A stretch of DNA of 51,052 nt from Clostridia bacterium (GCA_017434085.1 JAFRFY010000007.1:1-51052), one strand, 5' to 3'. Positions 31,282 through 39,264 are shown, counted from the first letter of the stretch. The notes: generated by a model from the letters alone, not told the origin. Numbers and translations: made by a program.

Positions 31282-33239
31282 ACAACACCATCATCGGCAT
31301 ACTGGCCCACGTGGACGCGGGCAAGACCACCTTTTCGGAGCAGATACTGCGCCACGCGGGGGTGATCCGGACCGCGGGCCGCGTGGACCACGGCGACGCC
31401 TTCCTGGACGCCCATCCGCTGGAAAAACAGCGGGGCATCACCATATTCTCGGACCAGGCGACCTTCGAGCGCGGCGGGCGGCGCTTCTTCTGGGTGGACA
31501 CCCCCGGGCACGCCGACTTCGCCGCGGAGATGGAGCGCTCCGCCACGGTGCTGGACTACGCGGTGGTGATCGTGTCCGGGGCCGAGGGCGTGCAGAGCCA
31601 CACCGAGACCGTCTGGGCGATGCTCAAAAGGCTCCATATACCGGCCTTCGTGTTCGTCAACAAGACGGACCGGGCGGGCTTCGACGCGGCGGCGAACCTC
31701 GCGGAATTGAAGCGCCGCCTGTCCCCGGACTGCGTGGACATGCGGGGCTATACCGGCGGGGCGCTGCCGGATGCGCTGATCGAGGCCGTGGCCGAGCGCG
31801 ACGAGGCGCTGCTGGACCGGCTGATGGCGGACGATTACGACCCCGACGCCTGGCGCGACGCCCTCATAAGGCAGATCAGGGGCCGGGAGATCTTCCCGGT
31901 CTACCGGGGCTCCGCGCTCAACGACGCGGGCGTGCGGGAATTTCTGGACGCGCTGTGCCTGCTGACCGGCGACACCGTCCCCGATAACGGGCCCTTCGAC
32001 GCGCTGGTGTACAAGGTGCGCCGGGACGCCCAGGGCAACCGACTGACGTTCTTTAAGGTGCTGTCCGGGTCCGTCGCGGCGCGGGAGGAGGTGGCGCTGC
32101 CCTCCGGCGCGACGGCCAAGGTCAACGAGCTTCGGCTGTACTCCGGGGTGAAGTACCAGCCCGCCGCCCGGGCGGAGAGGGGCATGCTGTGCGCCGCCGC
32201 GGGGCTTCCCGAGGCCCGGCCGGGGGATCATATCGGCCAAAGCGCCGGGAAGCGCAACCGCTTCGAGGCCGAGCCGATGCTGGCCTCCTCGGTGGTGTGG
32301 GGCCCGGAGGTCCCCGCCGGGCGGGTGCTCCAGGCGCTCAGGCAGCTGGAGGAGGAGGACCCGGCGCTGAACGTCAGCGTGAACGCCGCCGGGGACGCCG
32401 TCGACGTGAACGTCATGGGCCCCATACAGCTGGAGGTGTTGAAGCAGCTGATGCTGGACCGCTTCGGCATACCGGTGGCGTTCGGCAGGCTCCGGGTGAT
32501 GTACATGGAGACCATCGCCGCCCCCGCCATAGGCATCGGCCACTACGAGCCCCTGCGCCACTACGCCGAGGTGCAGCTCCGGCTGTCGCCGGGGCCCCGG
32601 GGCAGCGGCATCACCTTTGAATCGAAATGCCACGTGGACGAGCTCAGCCTCAACTGGCAGCGGCTCATAGAGACCCACGTGTTTGAGAAGAAGCACAAGG
32701 GCGTGCTCACCGGCGCGCGGCTGACGGACGTGAAGGTGGAGCTTCTGCACGGGCGCAGCCATTTGAAGCACACCGAGGGCGGCGACTTCCGCCAGAGCAC
32801 CTACCGCGCCATACGCAACGCGCTGATGGTCGCCGAATCCGTGCTGCTGGAGCCCGTGTGCCGGTTTGAGCTTCGGGTCCCGGGGGAGGATTACGGCCGG
32901 GTGATGGGGGATCTGACCCGCATGCAGGCCGATCTGGAGCCCCCCGCGCCCGAGGGCGACGGCTTCATGCTGCGGGGCGAGGCGGCGTTCAAGCTGTTCG
33001 CCGACTACATCTCCGACTTCATGGCCGCCACCCACGGGCGGGGGAGCCTGCGCTACCGGCTGGACCACTACGCCCCCTGCAGGGACGCGGCGGAGGTTAT
33101 CGCCGCGGCGAATTACAATCCCCTGGCCGACGATACCCCCGACAGCGTGTTCTGTGCCCACGGCGCGGGCTTCACCGTGCCGTGGGATCAGGTGCGCCAG
33201 TACGCGCATACGCCGGTGGAGAAGCCGAATGAGGAATGA
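31278..33239 (+). CDS. TetM-like ribosomal-protection-type translation GTPase
   Basis: The 653-residue protein has an EF-G-like layout: G domain with AHVDAGKTT (10-18), EKQRGIT (switch I), WVDTPGHADF, VNKTDRAG and a SALN-type G5; domain II; domain III; domain IV (FESKCHVDEL..); and a C-terminal domain V. Length and the TPGHADFAAEMERS phrase fit the TetM/TetO group. It is clearly divergent from acquired TetM/O/W, GC-rich like its surroundings and coupled to a dipeptidase gene, so it looks like a resident chromosomal member. Tetracycline protection is possible but not shown. The final residues NEE and stop (AATGAGGAATGA) are read from a heptamer repeat. Confidence 0.88.
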   Translation: MNNTIIGILAHVDAGKTTFSEQILRHAGVIRTAGRVDHGDAFLDAHPLEKQRGITIFSDQATFERGGRRFFWVDTPGHADFAAEMERSATVLDYAVVIVSGAEGVQSHTETVWAMLKRLHIPAFVFVNKTDRAGFDAAANLAELKRRLSPDCVDMRGYTGGALPDALIEAVAERDEALLDRLMADDYDPDAWRDALIRQIRGREIFPVYRGSALNDAGVREFLDALCLLTGDTVPDNGPFDALVYKVRRDAQGNRLTFFKVLSGSVAAREEVALPSGATAKVNELRLYSGVKYQPAARAERGMLCAAAGLPEARPGDHIGQSAGKRNRFEAEPMLASSVVWGPEVPAGRVLQALRQLEEEDPALNVSVNAAGDAVDVNVMGPIQLEVLKQLMLDRFGIPVAFGRLRVMYMETIAAPAIGIGHYEPLRHYAEVQLRLSPGPRGSGITFESKCHVDELSLNWQRLIETHVFEKKHKGVLTGARLTDVKVELLHGRSHLKHTEGGDFRQSTYRAIRNALMVAESVLLEPVCRFELRVPGEDYGRVMGDLTRMQADLEPPAPEGDGFMLRGEAAFKLFADYISDFMAATHGRGSLRYRLDHYAPCRDAAEVIAAANYNPLADDTPDSVFCAHGAGFTVPWDQVRQYAHTPVEKPNEE

Positions 33240-33307
33240 GGAGTGAGGAATGAGGAATGAGTCTCCCGGCATTCCATAATTCCCCATTCCCAATTCCCCA
33301 TTCCCAA
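33228..33307. repeat. Inverted heptamer arrays between convergent genes
   Basis: GAATGAGGAATGAGGAGTGA and following units (33228-33261) face reversed units (33271-33307, ATTCCCCATTCCCAATTCCC). The array supplies the end and stop of the TetM-like gene and reaches to 3 nt before the stop of the DUF2383 gene. Both transcripts would end in this imperfect stem. Confidence 0.7.
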
Positions 33308-33309
33308 TT

Positions 33310-33756
33310 TCAAACGAGTACCTTGTCCTGTAGATACGCCTTCTGCCGGTCGATGATGTCGTTCTGCGTCACGATGAAGCGGCTGGCGAGGCTGGCGGCG
33401 TCGGCATCGGCGTCGGGGTAGGTGTTGCGGGCCTTGGTCATCTCGATGATGCCCATGGTGGCCCCCTGTATGACCATCTCGGCGATGTGGGCGTTGGAGC
33501 GGTCGGTGAGGGTGTTCATCTGGGTGCCCATCCACATGCCGGCCTTTTGAAGCGCTCCCACGGGCTCGGCGCGGCCCCCGGCGGCGGCCAGGGCGCTCTC
33601 GGCCTCCTGGGCGGAGGCACGGTACTGCTCGCGCTCGCGGTCCAGCTCGCCCCGCATCTCCTGGCTCTCGACCTTGTCCATCAGCTGGTTGATGGCCTCC
33701 TCGCCGCTTCGCGCGTTGCGCACGACGTCCTGCAAAAGCTGAATCGTCTCGTTCAT
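33310..33756 (-). CDS. DUF2383 helical protein
   Basis: A 148-residue all-helical cytosolic protein. The pattern LLQDVVRNARSGEEAINQLMDKVES, then MWMGTQMNTLTDRSNAHIAEMVIQGATMGIIEMTKA, matches the DUF2383 family, related to ferritin-like four-helix bundles. His and Glu residues in the central helix (NAHIAEM, IIEM) could sit in the core, but no complete di-iron set is obvious. Function is unknown. AGGAGGAATCAGC precedes the ATG at 33756. Confidence 0.8.
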   Translation of the reverse strand: MNETIQLLQDVVRNARSGEEAINQLMDKVESQEMRGELDREREQYRASAQEAESALAAAGGRAEPVGALQKAGMWMGTQMNTLTDRSNAHIAEMVIQGATMGIIEMTKARNTYPDADADAASLASRFIVTQNDIIDRQKAYLQDKVLV

Positions 33757-33898
33757 GCTGATTCCTCCTGCGATTTTTTGCGGCCGCGAGGCTTATTATG
33801 GCCGCAAAGCGCCGTCGCAGGCGTGGAAATTGAAGCCTTGGAAAATGTAAAATATGATGGAAGATCGGGCAAAAAATGCAAATTCGGGGCATTGACAC

Positions 33899-33927
33899 TT
33901 GATTTTCGCCGATTAACGCGCTATCAT
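33899..33927 (+). promoter_or_regulatory. Sigma-A promoter of ilvE
   Basis: TTGATT, 17 nt, TATCAT, about 55 nt upstream of ilvE. A TTGACA also lies at 33892-33897 but is too far (24 nt). No T-box leader was recognised. Confidence 0.55.
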
Positions 33928-33939
33928 AGGGAGGTACGG

Positions 33940-33990
33940 ATGCAAAAACGCATCAATCTCAACGATGAAACGGAGCGATACCCATGTTGA
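33940..33990 (+). CDS. Possible 16-residue leader ORF overlapping ilvE
   Basis: ATG at 33940 has an excellent ribosome site (GGGAGGT, 5 nt spacing) and encodes MQKRINLNDETERYPC; its TGA at 33988-33990 lies inside the ilvE start region (ilvE ATG at 33984). The overlap is what translational coupling would need. It lacks the run of Ile/Val/Leu codons seen in classical attenuation peptides, so a regulatory role is unproven. Confidence 0.35.
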   Translation: MQKRINLNDETERYPC

Positions 33991-35054
33991 ACATTCGCAT
34001 TGAGAGGACCGCCGCGCCGAAGGCCAAGCCGACGCCGGGCCAGAAGCTGGGCTTCGGCCACATCTTCACCGACCACATGTTTGTGATGGACTACACCGAG
34101 GGCCAGGGCTGGCACGACGCCCGCGTGGTGCCCTACCAGAATATTTCGCTGGCGCCGTCGGCGATGGTGTTCCACTACGGCCAGGAGATGTTCGAGGGCC
34201 TCAAGGCCTATCGCGGCGAGAACGGCGAGGCCTTCCTGTTCCGCCCGGACATGAACGCCAAGCGCGCCAACGCCTCCAACGACCGCCTGTGCATCCCGCA
34301 GATCCCCGAGGAGGACTTCGTGCAGGCCATCAAGACCGTGGTGGCCGTGGACAAGGACTGGATCCCCACCGACCCGGGCACGTCCCTGTACATCCGCCCC
34401 TTCGTGATCGCCACCGACGAGTTCCTGGGCGTGGCCCCCTCCAAGACCTACCTGTTCATCATCATACTGAGCCCCTCCGGCGCCTACTATGAGAGCGGCC
34501 TGGCCCCCGTGGGCATCTGGATCGAGGACGAGTACGTGCGCGCCGTGCGCGGCGGCATCGGCTTCGCCAAGACCGGCGGCAACTACGCCGCGTCCCTGAT
34601 CGCCCAGGTGAAGGCCCACGACGGCGGCTACTCCCAGGTGCTGTGGCTCGACGGCGTGGAGCGCAAGTACATCGAGGAAGTCGGCGCCATGAACATCATG
34701 TTCAAGATCAACGGCAAGATCGTCACCCCGATGCTCAACGGCTCCATACTCCCCGGCATCACCCGCAACTCCGTTCTGTTCCTGTGCCGCCAGTGGGGCA
34801 TGGAGGTCGAGGAGCGCAAGGTGTCCGTGGACGAGCTGATCGAGGCCCAGAAGAACGGCACCCTCGAGGAGGTCTTCGGCACCGGCACCGCCGCCGTCAT
34901 CTCCCCCGTGGGCAAGCTGCGCTACATGGACGAGGTCATGACCATCGGCGACGGCAACATCGGCCCCGTGACCCAGAAGCTGTACGATACCATCACCGGC
35001 ATACAGACCGGCAAGGTGGAGGACAAGTACGGCTGGCGCGTGCGCGCGGATTGA
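33984..35054 (+). CDS. ilvE: Branched-chain amino acid aminotransferase
   Basis: A 356-residue fold-type IV PLP enzyme that performs the final transamination to Leu, Ile and Val, or the first step of their breakdown. PLP-binding Lys196 is in GFAKTGGNYAASL. The sequence around FHYGQEMFEGLKAYR, and FGTGTAAVISPVG near the C terminus, match the long BCAT type II group. Codon use is strongly optimised, suggesting high expression. GGAG 8 nt before the ATG is its own ribosome site, and a short upstream ORF overlaps its start. Confidence 0.95.
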   Translation: MLNIRIERTAAPKAKPTPGQKLGFGHIFTDHMFVMDYTEGQGWHDARVVPYQNISLAPSAMVFHYGQEMFEGLKAYRGENGEAFLFRPDMNAKRANASNDRLCIPQIPEEDFVQAIKTVVAVDKDWIPTDPGTSLYIRPFVIATDEFLGVAPSKTYLFIIILSPSGAYYESGLAPVGIWIEDEYVRAVRGGIGFAKTGGNYAASLIAQVKAHDGGYSQVLWLDGVERKYIEEVGAMNIMFKINGKIVTPMLNGSILPGITRNSVLFLCRQWGMEVEERKVSVDELIEAQKNGTLEEVFGTGTAAVISPVGKLRYMDEVMTIGDGNIGPVTQKLYDTITGIQTGKVEDKYGWRVRAD

Positions 35055-35071
35055 TTTTTCGGAACATAAAG

Positions 35072-35106
35072 CCCGGCCCTCCGTATCGGGGAGGCCGGGT
35101 TATTTA
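35072..35106 (+). terminator. Rho-independent terminator of ilvE
   Basis: CCCGGCC and GGCCGGG pair (with extra CTCC/GGGG pairing inside), followed by TTATTTATAT. It stands between convergent genes. Confidence 0.8.
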
Positions 35107-35113
35107 TATAATC

Positions 35114-35887
35114 TCACACCTCCACGCCATCCCCGGCGCTGATGTAATGAAGCCGGGTCATGCGCCGCTTCATGTATTCGTACTGTTCCGTGCCGGTGCA
35201 GTGGCAGGTGTAGAAGGTCGCGCCGGTGGCCTCCAGCGCGTCGGCATAGCCGTCCAGCGCTTCGCCGACGGGCAGCTTGAACAGGTGGAAGCCCCCGATG
35301 AGCACGTCCGGCCTGAACCGGCGCGCGATGTTCAGTATGCCCCGGTGGGAGCAGCCGCTGAACAGCACGCGGCGGCCCTTATCCTCGATCAGCAGGTACT
35401 GCTCGTGCAGGAAGTCGTCCTCCATAAGCCGCCCCTGCCGCATGACCTTGAGGCCGAAGGCGCCTGGGCTTTTGTACAGGGGCACCTGGCCCGCGCTGAC
35501 GAGCGTCATGCCCGGCGCGAGCGCCAGCCCGTCGTCCACACAGACCAGCCGGGGCGCGTCCCTCAGCCGTTCATCCAGCCCGATATAGGCGTCCGAGGCG
35601 TTGTAGTGCGGCTCAAAGGCGCGGCGGCTTATGTACACCGGCGCGCGGTCGTTGAGGGCGAGGAAGGTCGCCAGGCCGCCGCCGTGGTCGTAGTGCCCGT
35701 GGGACAGCACGGCGAAATCCGCCGTCCCCAGGTCGATGCCCAGCGCCCGGGCGTTCTCGGCGAAGAGCGCCGTCTGCCCCATGTCGAACAGGAACCGCCG
35801 CCGCCCCATGTCCACGAACAGGCTCAGGCCGTGCTCCGTGCCCAGGCCGCGGGCGGAGGTGTTTTCCGTCAGCGCGGTGATTTTCAC
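35114..35887 (-). CDS. MBL-fold metallohydrolase, COG1237-like
   Basis: A 257-residue cytosolic metallo-beta-lactamase-fold protein. Metal ligands His63, His65, Asp67 and His68 are in LSHGHYDHGGG; GCSHRGILNIARRF and a late CHCTG complete the site. This pattern matches the family that includes the archaeal dihydropterin/ribofuranosyl-aminobenzene phosphate synthase, but bacterial members have no settled substrate. It starts with GTG at 35887 after GAGGG. Last gene of a four-gene operon led by the GGDEF-EAL protein. Confidence 0.85.
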   Translation of the reverse strand: MKITALTENTSARGLGTEHGLSLFVDMGRRRFLFDMGQTALFAENARALGIDLGTADFAVLSHGHYDHGGGLATFLALNDRAPVYISRRAFEPHYNASDAYIGLDERLRDAPRLVCVDDGLALAPGMTLVSAGQVPLYKSPGAFGLKVMRQGRLMEDDFLHEQYLLIEDKGRRVLFSGCSHRGILNIARRFRPDVLIGGFHLFKLPVGEALDGYADALEATGATFYTCHCTGTEQYEYMKRRMTRLHYISAGDGVEV

Positions 35888-35897
35888 GTCGATTCCC

Positions 35898-36182
35898 TCA
35901 CTTCATGAGCTTTGTCCCCAGGAAGATGGCCAGTATCATCTGCGCGAACAGCGCGACCATCCCCCAGAACGACGAAAACAGGCCCACGATGCCCGCATAG
36001 GCCGGGGCCAGCGCCACCAGCGCGATCACCTTGGCGAACTGGGTGGCGTACCTGCGCTTGTCGGCGATCTTCGCTGCGTAGCTCCGGGGGATCATGTTCA
36101 CGTCCTTGCTCAGGTAGAGCAGCGCCGCGTACAGCAATAGCCCGCCGGAAAACGCGAACATCAGTATCGACAGTGGATTCAT
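35898..36182 (-). CDS. Small membrane protein of unknown function
   Basis: A 94-residue protein with one N-terminal helix (about 5-24, ILMFAFSGGLLLYAALLYLS), a basic middle loop (SYAAKIADKRRYATQF) and one or two C-terminal helices (AKVIALVALAPAYAGIVGLF, GMVALFAQMILAIFLG). No family was recognised. GGAGGG lies just before the ATG. It sits between a thioesterase and an MBL hydrolase with gaps of 13 and 10 nt, so it is clearly part of the operon. Confidence 0.75.
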   Translation of the reverse strand: MNPLSILMFAFSGGLLLYAALLYLSKDVNMIPRSYAAKIADKRRYATQFAKVIALVALAPAYAGIVGLFSSFWGMVALFAQMILAIFLGTKLMK

Positions 36183-36195
36183 GCCGCCCTCCTCA

Positions 36196-36603
36196 TCATT
36201 GTCCGATCATGCGCTCGATGGCCGCGCAGAACGCCGGCATATCCCGCCGCATCCGGACAAGCCGCCCGGACCGGTCCGTGAACACGTGCTCGGATTGGGC
36301 CTCGCACAGCGTATCGTCGCCCCGCTTCATGGCGTAGCGTATGGTCAGCACCACGCCGTTGAAGGCCTCGACCCCCACGGCGATCGCCACGGTGTCCCCG
36401 AAGGTGCAGGGCTTTTTGTACTGCACGGACAGCGCGCGCACCGGGGAGAGCACCCCCTCCGCCTCCATGCGGGCGTAGGGATAGCCCAGCTGGGCCATGA
36501 AGTCGATGCGCGCCTCCTCCATCCAGTGGATGTAGTTGGCGTGGTGGGCGATGCCCATCATGTCCGTCTCGTAGTACTGAACGGTTCTCGTGTACGGTTT
36601 CAT
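36196..36603 (-). CDS. Acyl-CoA thioesterase, hotdog fold (YbgC/4HBT-like)
   Basis: A 135-residue hotdog protein. The catalytic segment YYETDMMGIAHHANYIHWMEEARIDFM, with Asp14 as the expected catalytic residue, is the classic 4-hydroxybenzoyl-CoA thioesterase/YbgC motif. VQYKKPCTFGD continues the fold. It would hydrolyse short acyl-CoA or acyl-ACP thioesters; the exact substrate is unknown. It lies 6 nt downstream of the GGDEF-EAL gene. Confidence 0.9.
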   Translation of the reverse strand: MKPYTRTVQYYETDMMGIAHHANYIHWMEEARIDFMAQLGYPYARMEAEGVLSPVRALSVQYKKPCTFGDTVAIAVGVEAFNGVVLTIRYAMKRGDDTLCEAQSEHVFTDRSGRLVRMRRDMPAFCAAIERMIGQ

Positions 36604-36609
36604 TGCGTC

Positions 36610-38898
36610 CTATTCCTCCGTCTGCGCGTCGTCCAGCCAGTGGGCCTCGAATTCCGCCGGGGGCATGGGGCGGGCGAAGTAATAGCCCTGGAACAGCCGG
36701 CAGCGCATGTCGGAGAGCATGCCGTACTGCTCCCGGGTCTCCACGCCCTCCACCAGGGACACGATGTCGATGTCCTCGGACATGCGCATCACGTTGTTGA
36801 GTATGCGCCGGGCCTTCATCTCGTGCTCGGACCGGGACAGGAAGCGCATGTCGATCTTGATCACGTCCACCGGCATATCCTTCAACAGGTTCAGCGACGA
36901 ATACCCGGACCCGAAGTCGTCCATCTCGATCCGGAAGCCCTCTTTTCTCAGGGATTCCAGTATTTTGATGCGGTTTTCCATGTTCGTCATCATGACGGTC
37001 TCGGTGATCTCCAGCCGCAGCCGGTCGGGGGAGACGCCGTAGTCCCGCGCCGCGTCGCGGATCTCGGCGGCCACGTCCATGAAGTAGAAGTCCTTGGGGG
37101 AGATGTTGACGGATATGAACTGGTCGCGCCCGCGCTTCTTCCACTCGGCCAGTATGGCGCACGCCTGCCGCCACATGTGGCGGTCCACCTGGGCGATCAT
37201 GCCGTTTTCCTCGAATATGGGGATGAACGCGGCGGGGGAGAGGAAGCCCTCGACGGGGTGCACCCAGCGCACCAGCGCCTCCGCGCCCACCGGCCTGCCG
37301 TCGCCGTCCACGATGGGCTGGAGATAGGGCCGGATCTGCCCCTGCGAGAGCGCGTCGGGCAGCTCCGCGGTGATCTGCTGCGCCCAGAGGATGCGGCGGC
37401 GCATGGTGTCGTCGTACCAGGCGATGTGGGTCTGGTATTCCCGCTCGATGGTGGACAGCGCCAGGTGCGCCCGGTCCAGCATCACCGAGACCTCCAGCTC
37501 CGGCTCGGTGACCGGGTAGACGCCGATGTGGATCAGTATGTTGTGCGCCACCGCGCCGTCGGCCACCACGAAGCGGGACAGGCTGGCCTCCACGGCGGCG
37601 GGGTCGAAGGCGTCCCCGGGCACGCACGCGCCGAAGGTGTCCCCCGCCAGGCGCCCGTAGACGCTGCCCTCCGGCAGGGTGCGTGCGATCCACGCGCCGA
37701 TGGCGTGTATGGCGTAGTCGCCGAAGGCCGTGCCGAATATGTCGTTGACCAGCTTGAAGTCCTTGACGTCGATGAACGCCACCAGCCACTCCACGTCGCG
37801 GCGGGTGTCGATCAGCCCCCGTATGCGCTCGCTCAGGTATTCCCGGTTGTAGAGGCCGGTCAGCCGGTCGTGGGTGGCGTTGTACTTCTCGCGCTGCAGC
37901 GCCTGGTGCTCCCGGGTGTCGTCGCGCACGGACAGAAACGCGCCCAGCAGCCGCCCGCGGTCGTCCGAGAGGGCGTGCTTCTGGAGCACGAAGTGTTTGA
38001 CGCCGCCGTCCGCCGCCACCTGGCGCTGCACGGACCACTCGTCCAGGCTCTCGAGGCTGATGTCGAACATGGATTTCAGCCGTCCCGTGGCGCTGTCGAA
38101 GTCGTCCTCGCCCAGCGCCGCGAGCTGCTGGCCGGGGCGGTTCGCCCACACGCAGTGGCCCGCCACGTCCAGGAAGAACATGGCCTCCGGCATCTCCGAG
38201 GCGATGTTGGCCAGCATGCGGTCCAGAAGCCGCACCGGGCGGTAGTAGATCGAGAAATAGAACACCAACAGCCCGAACACGCCGAAGCTCACCATCGAGC
38301 GGTCGATGGGCGTGCGGGAGAAGATGTAGTAGGTCTCCCAGACCAGGCCCGCCAGTATGGCCGCCAGTATGATGCCGTAGCGCTCGGAGTAGATGTGGGG
38401 AGTGTGGATCAGCTTGTAGATGAATATCACGATGACCGTGGCCAGTATGCCGTAGTCCACCACCCGGTGGAAGGTCTGGCCCAGGCGCGGCACCAGCCGG
38501 TAGTAGGCGAAGCCGTCCACCGGGATGGCCTCGGTGTCGAAGGCGTGGCCGAAAAGGGGGTTCAAAAGCAGCTGTACGGCGTCGACGGCCAGCAGCGCGC
38601 GCACGGCGGTCAGGTATTTTGACTTGAGATTGGGCAGATGGCAGTACTCCAGCGTGAACCCGGTCAGCGCCAGCATCACCAGGTCCATGCCGATGAAATA
38701 GATGTAGCAGCCCAGCGTCGAGAGCGCCTTCGTGCCGGAGGCGACGATGATCATGTTGCCGATCACCGGAGGGATCAGCGCCGCGACGGTCTGGGCCACG
38801 TATTTCCCGATCGCCTTCCGGGAGCGCAGCGCCAGACAGGCGCACGCCGCCAGGGCAATCGCCATGAGCAGAAATACCAGCGAAAATGTATGCCTCAT
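36610..38898 (-). CDS. 7TM-PAS-GGDEF-EAL protein, probable c-di-GMP phosphodiesterase
   Basis: The 762-residue product has seven or so membrane helices in residues 1-225 (histidine-kinase 7TM-like input), a PAS-like domain (MPEAMFFLDVAGHCVWANRPG onward, about 232-340), a GGDEF domain (about 345-500) and an EAL domain (about 510-755). The GGDEF signature is degenerate (RLAGDTFGA), so cyclase activity is unlikely. The EAL set is intact: GAEALVRW, ISVNIS, EITET, DDFGSGYSSL, IKID and VEGVET. Net c-di-GMP breakdown is inferred. There is no ribosome site before the ATG at 38898, and the leader holds three tandem palindromic repeats. First gene of a four-gene operon. Confidence 0.9.
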   Translation of the reverse strand: MRHTFSLVFLLMAIALAACACLALRSRKAIGKYVAQTVAALIPPVIGNMIIVASGTKALSTLGCYIYFIGMDLVMLALTGFTLEYCHLPNLKSKYLTAVRALLAVDAVQLLLNPLFGHAFDTEAIPVDGFAYYRLVPRLGQTFHRVVDYGILATVIVIFIYKLIHTPHIYSERYGIILAAILAGLVWETYYIFSRTPIDRSMVSFGVFGLLVFYFSIYYRPVRLLDRMLANIASEMPEAMFFLDVAGHCVWANRPGQQLAALGEDDFDSATGRLKSMFDISLESLDEWSVQRQVAADGGVKHFVLQKHALSDDRGRLLGAFLSVRDDTREHQALQREKYNATHDRLTGLYNREYLSERIRGLIDTRRDVEWLVAFIDVKDFKLVNDIFGTAFGDYAIHAIGAWIARTLPEGSVYGRLAGDTFGACVPGDAFDPAAVEASLSRFVVADGAVAHNILIHIGVYPVTEPELEVSVMLDRAHLALSTIEREYQTHIAWYDDTMRRRILWAQQITAELPDALSQGQIRPYLQPIVDGDGRPVGAEALVRWVHPVEGFLSPAAFIPIFEENGMIAQVDRHMWRQACAILAEWKKRGRDQFISVNISPKDFYFMDVAAEIRDAARDYGVSPDRLRLEITETVMMTNMENRIKILESLRKEGFRIEMDDFGSGYSSLNLLKDMPVDVIKIDMRFLSRSEHEMKARRILNNVMRMSEDIDIVSLVEGVETREQYGMLSDMRCRLFQGYYFARPMPPAEFEAHWLDDAQTEE

Positions 38899-38933
38899 AA
38901 TACAGCTGTTTCAGAGTGCGGGGTGGGGTCGAT

Positions 38934-39105
38934 GTAGGGGCGATGCCCTCATCGCCCGTCGGATGCGGGGTGCGGTATGCAGATCGAGGCTGTCGTAGGG
39001 GCGATGCCCTCATCGCCCGTCGGATGCGGGGTGCGGTATGCAGATCGAGGCTGTCGTAGGGGCGATGCCCTCATCGCCCGTCGGAGGCGGGGTGCGGTAT
39101 GCAGA
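38934..39105. repeat. Three tandem 61-bp units carrying the palindromic core
   Basis: Cores begin at 38934, 38995 and 39056, exactly 61 bp apart, each GTAGGGGCGATGCCCTCATC GCCC followed by GTCGGATGCGGGGTGCGGTA and TGCAGATCGAGGCTGTC. The third has GGAGGC for GGATGC. It lies in the leader of the GGDEF-EAL gene, between promoter and start codon. A partial unit may precede the first. Confidence 0.9.
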
Positions 39106-39115
39106 ATTCACTCTT

Positions 39116-39144
39116 ATTATATCAGGATTTGTCCTCGTTGTCTA
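39116..39144 (-). promoter_or_regulatory. Sigma-A promoter of the GGDEF-EAL operon
   Basis: Minus strand: TAGACA (39144-39139), 17 nt, TATAAT (39121-39116). The predicted leader is about 210 nt and consists mostly of the three tandem repeats. Confidence 0.6.
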
Positions 39145-39172
39145 CCGATTTGTTATCATGCCGCTGCGGCGG

Positions 39173-39260
39173 TCGTAGGGGCGGCGATGCCCGTCGTAGG
39201 GACGCCATTCATGGCGTCCGCGGATGCCCACCCCGTAAGGGCGGCGTATTATGCCGCTGG
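39173..39260. repeat. Cluster of short palindromes related to the dispersed repeats
   Basis: GTAGGGGCGGCGATGCCC, then the hairpin GGACGCCATTCATGGCGTCC (39200-39219), then GTAAGGGCGGCG with GCGGCGTATTATGCCGC (39241-39257). No gene is present. The cluster ends 4 nt before the stop of the lipoate ligase gene and may act as its terminator. Confidence 0.6.
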
Positions 39261-39264
39261 CGCA

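Noticed and set aside
31278-33239. Calling the GTPase an acquired tetracycline resistance gene
   Set aside because: Only the family-level architecture is visible; the composition and operon context look resident, and no mobile element surrounds it.
33840-33983. T-box leader upstream of ilvE
   Set aside because: No T-box consensus or terminator/antiterminator pair is present and the leader is too short.
38934-39105. Possible small CRISPR array (three regular repeats)
   Set aside because: The 61-bp units are repeated in full, including the part between cores; there are no unique spacers and no cas genes.
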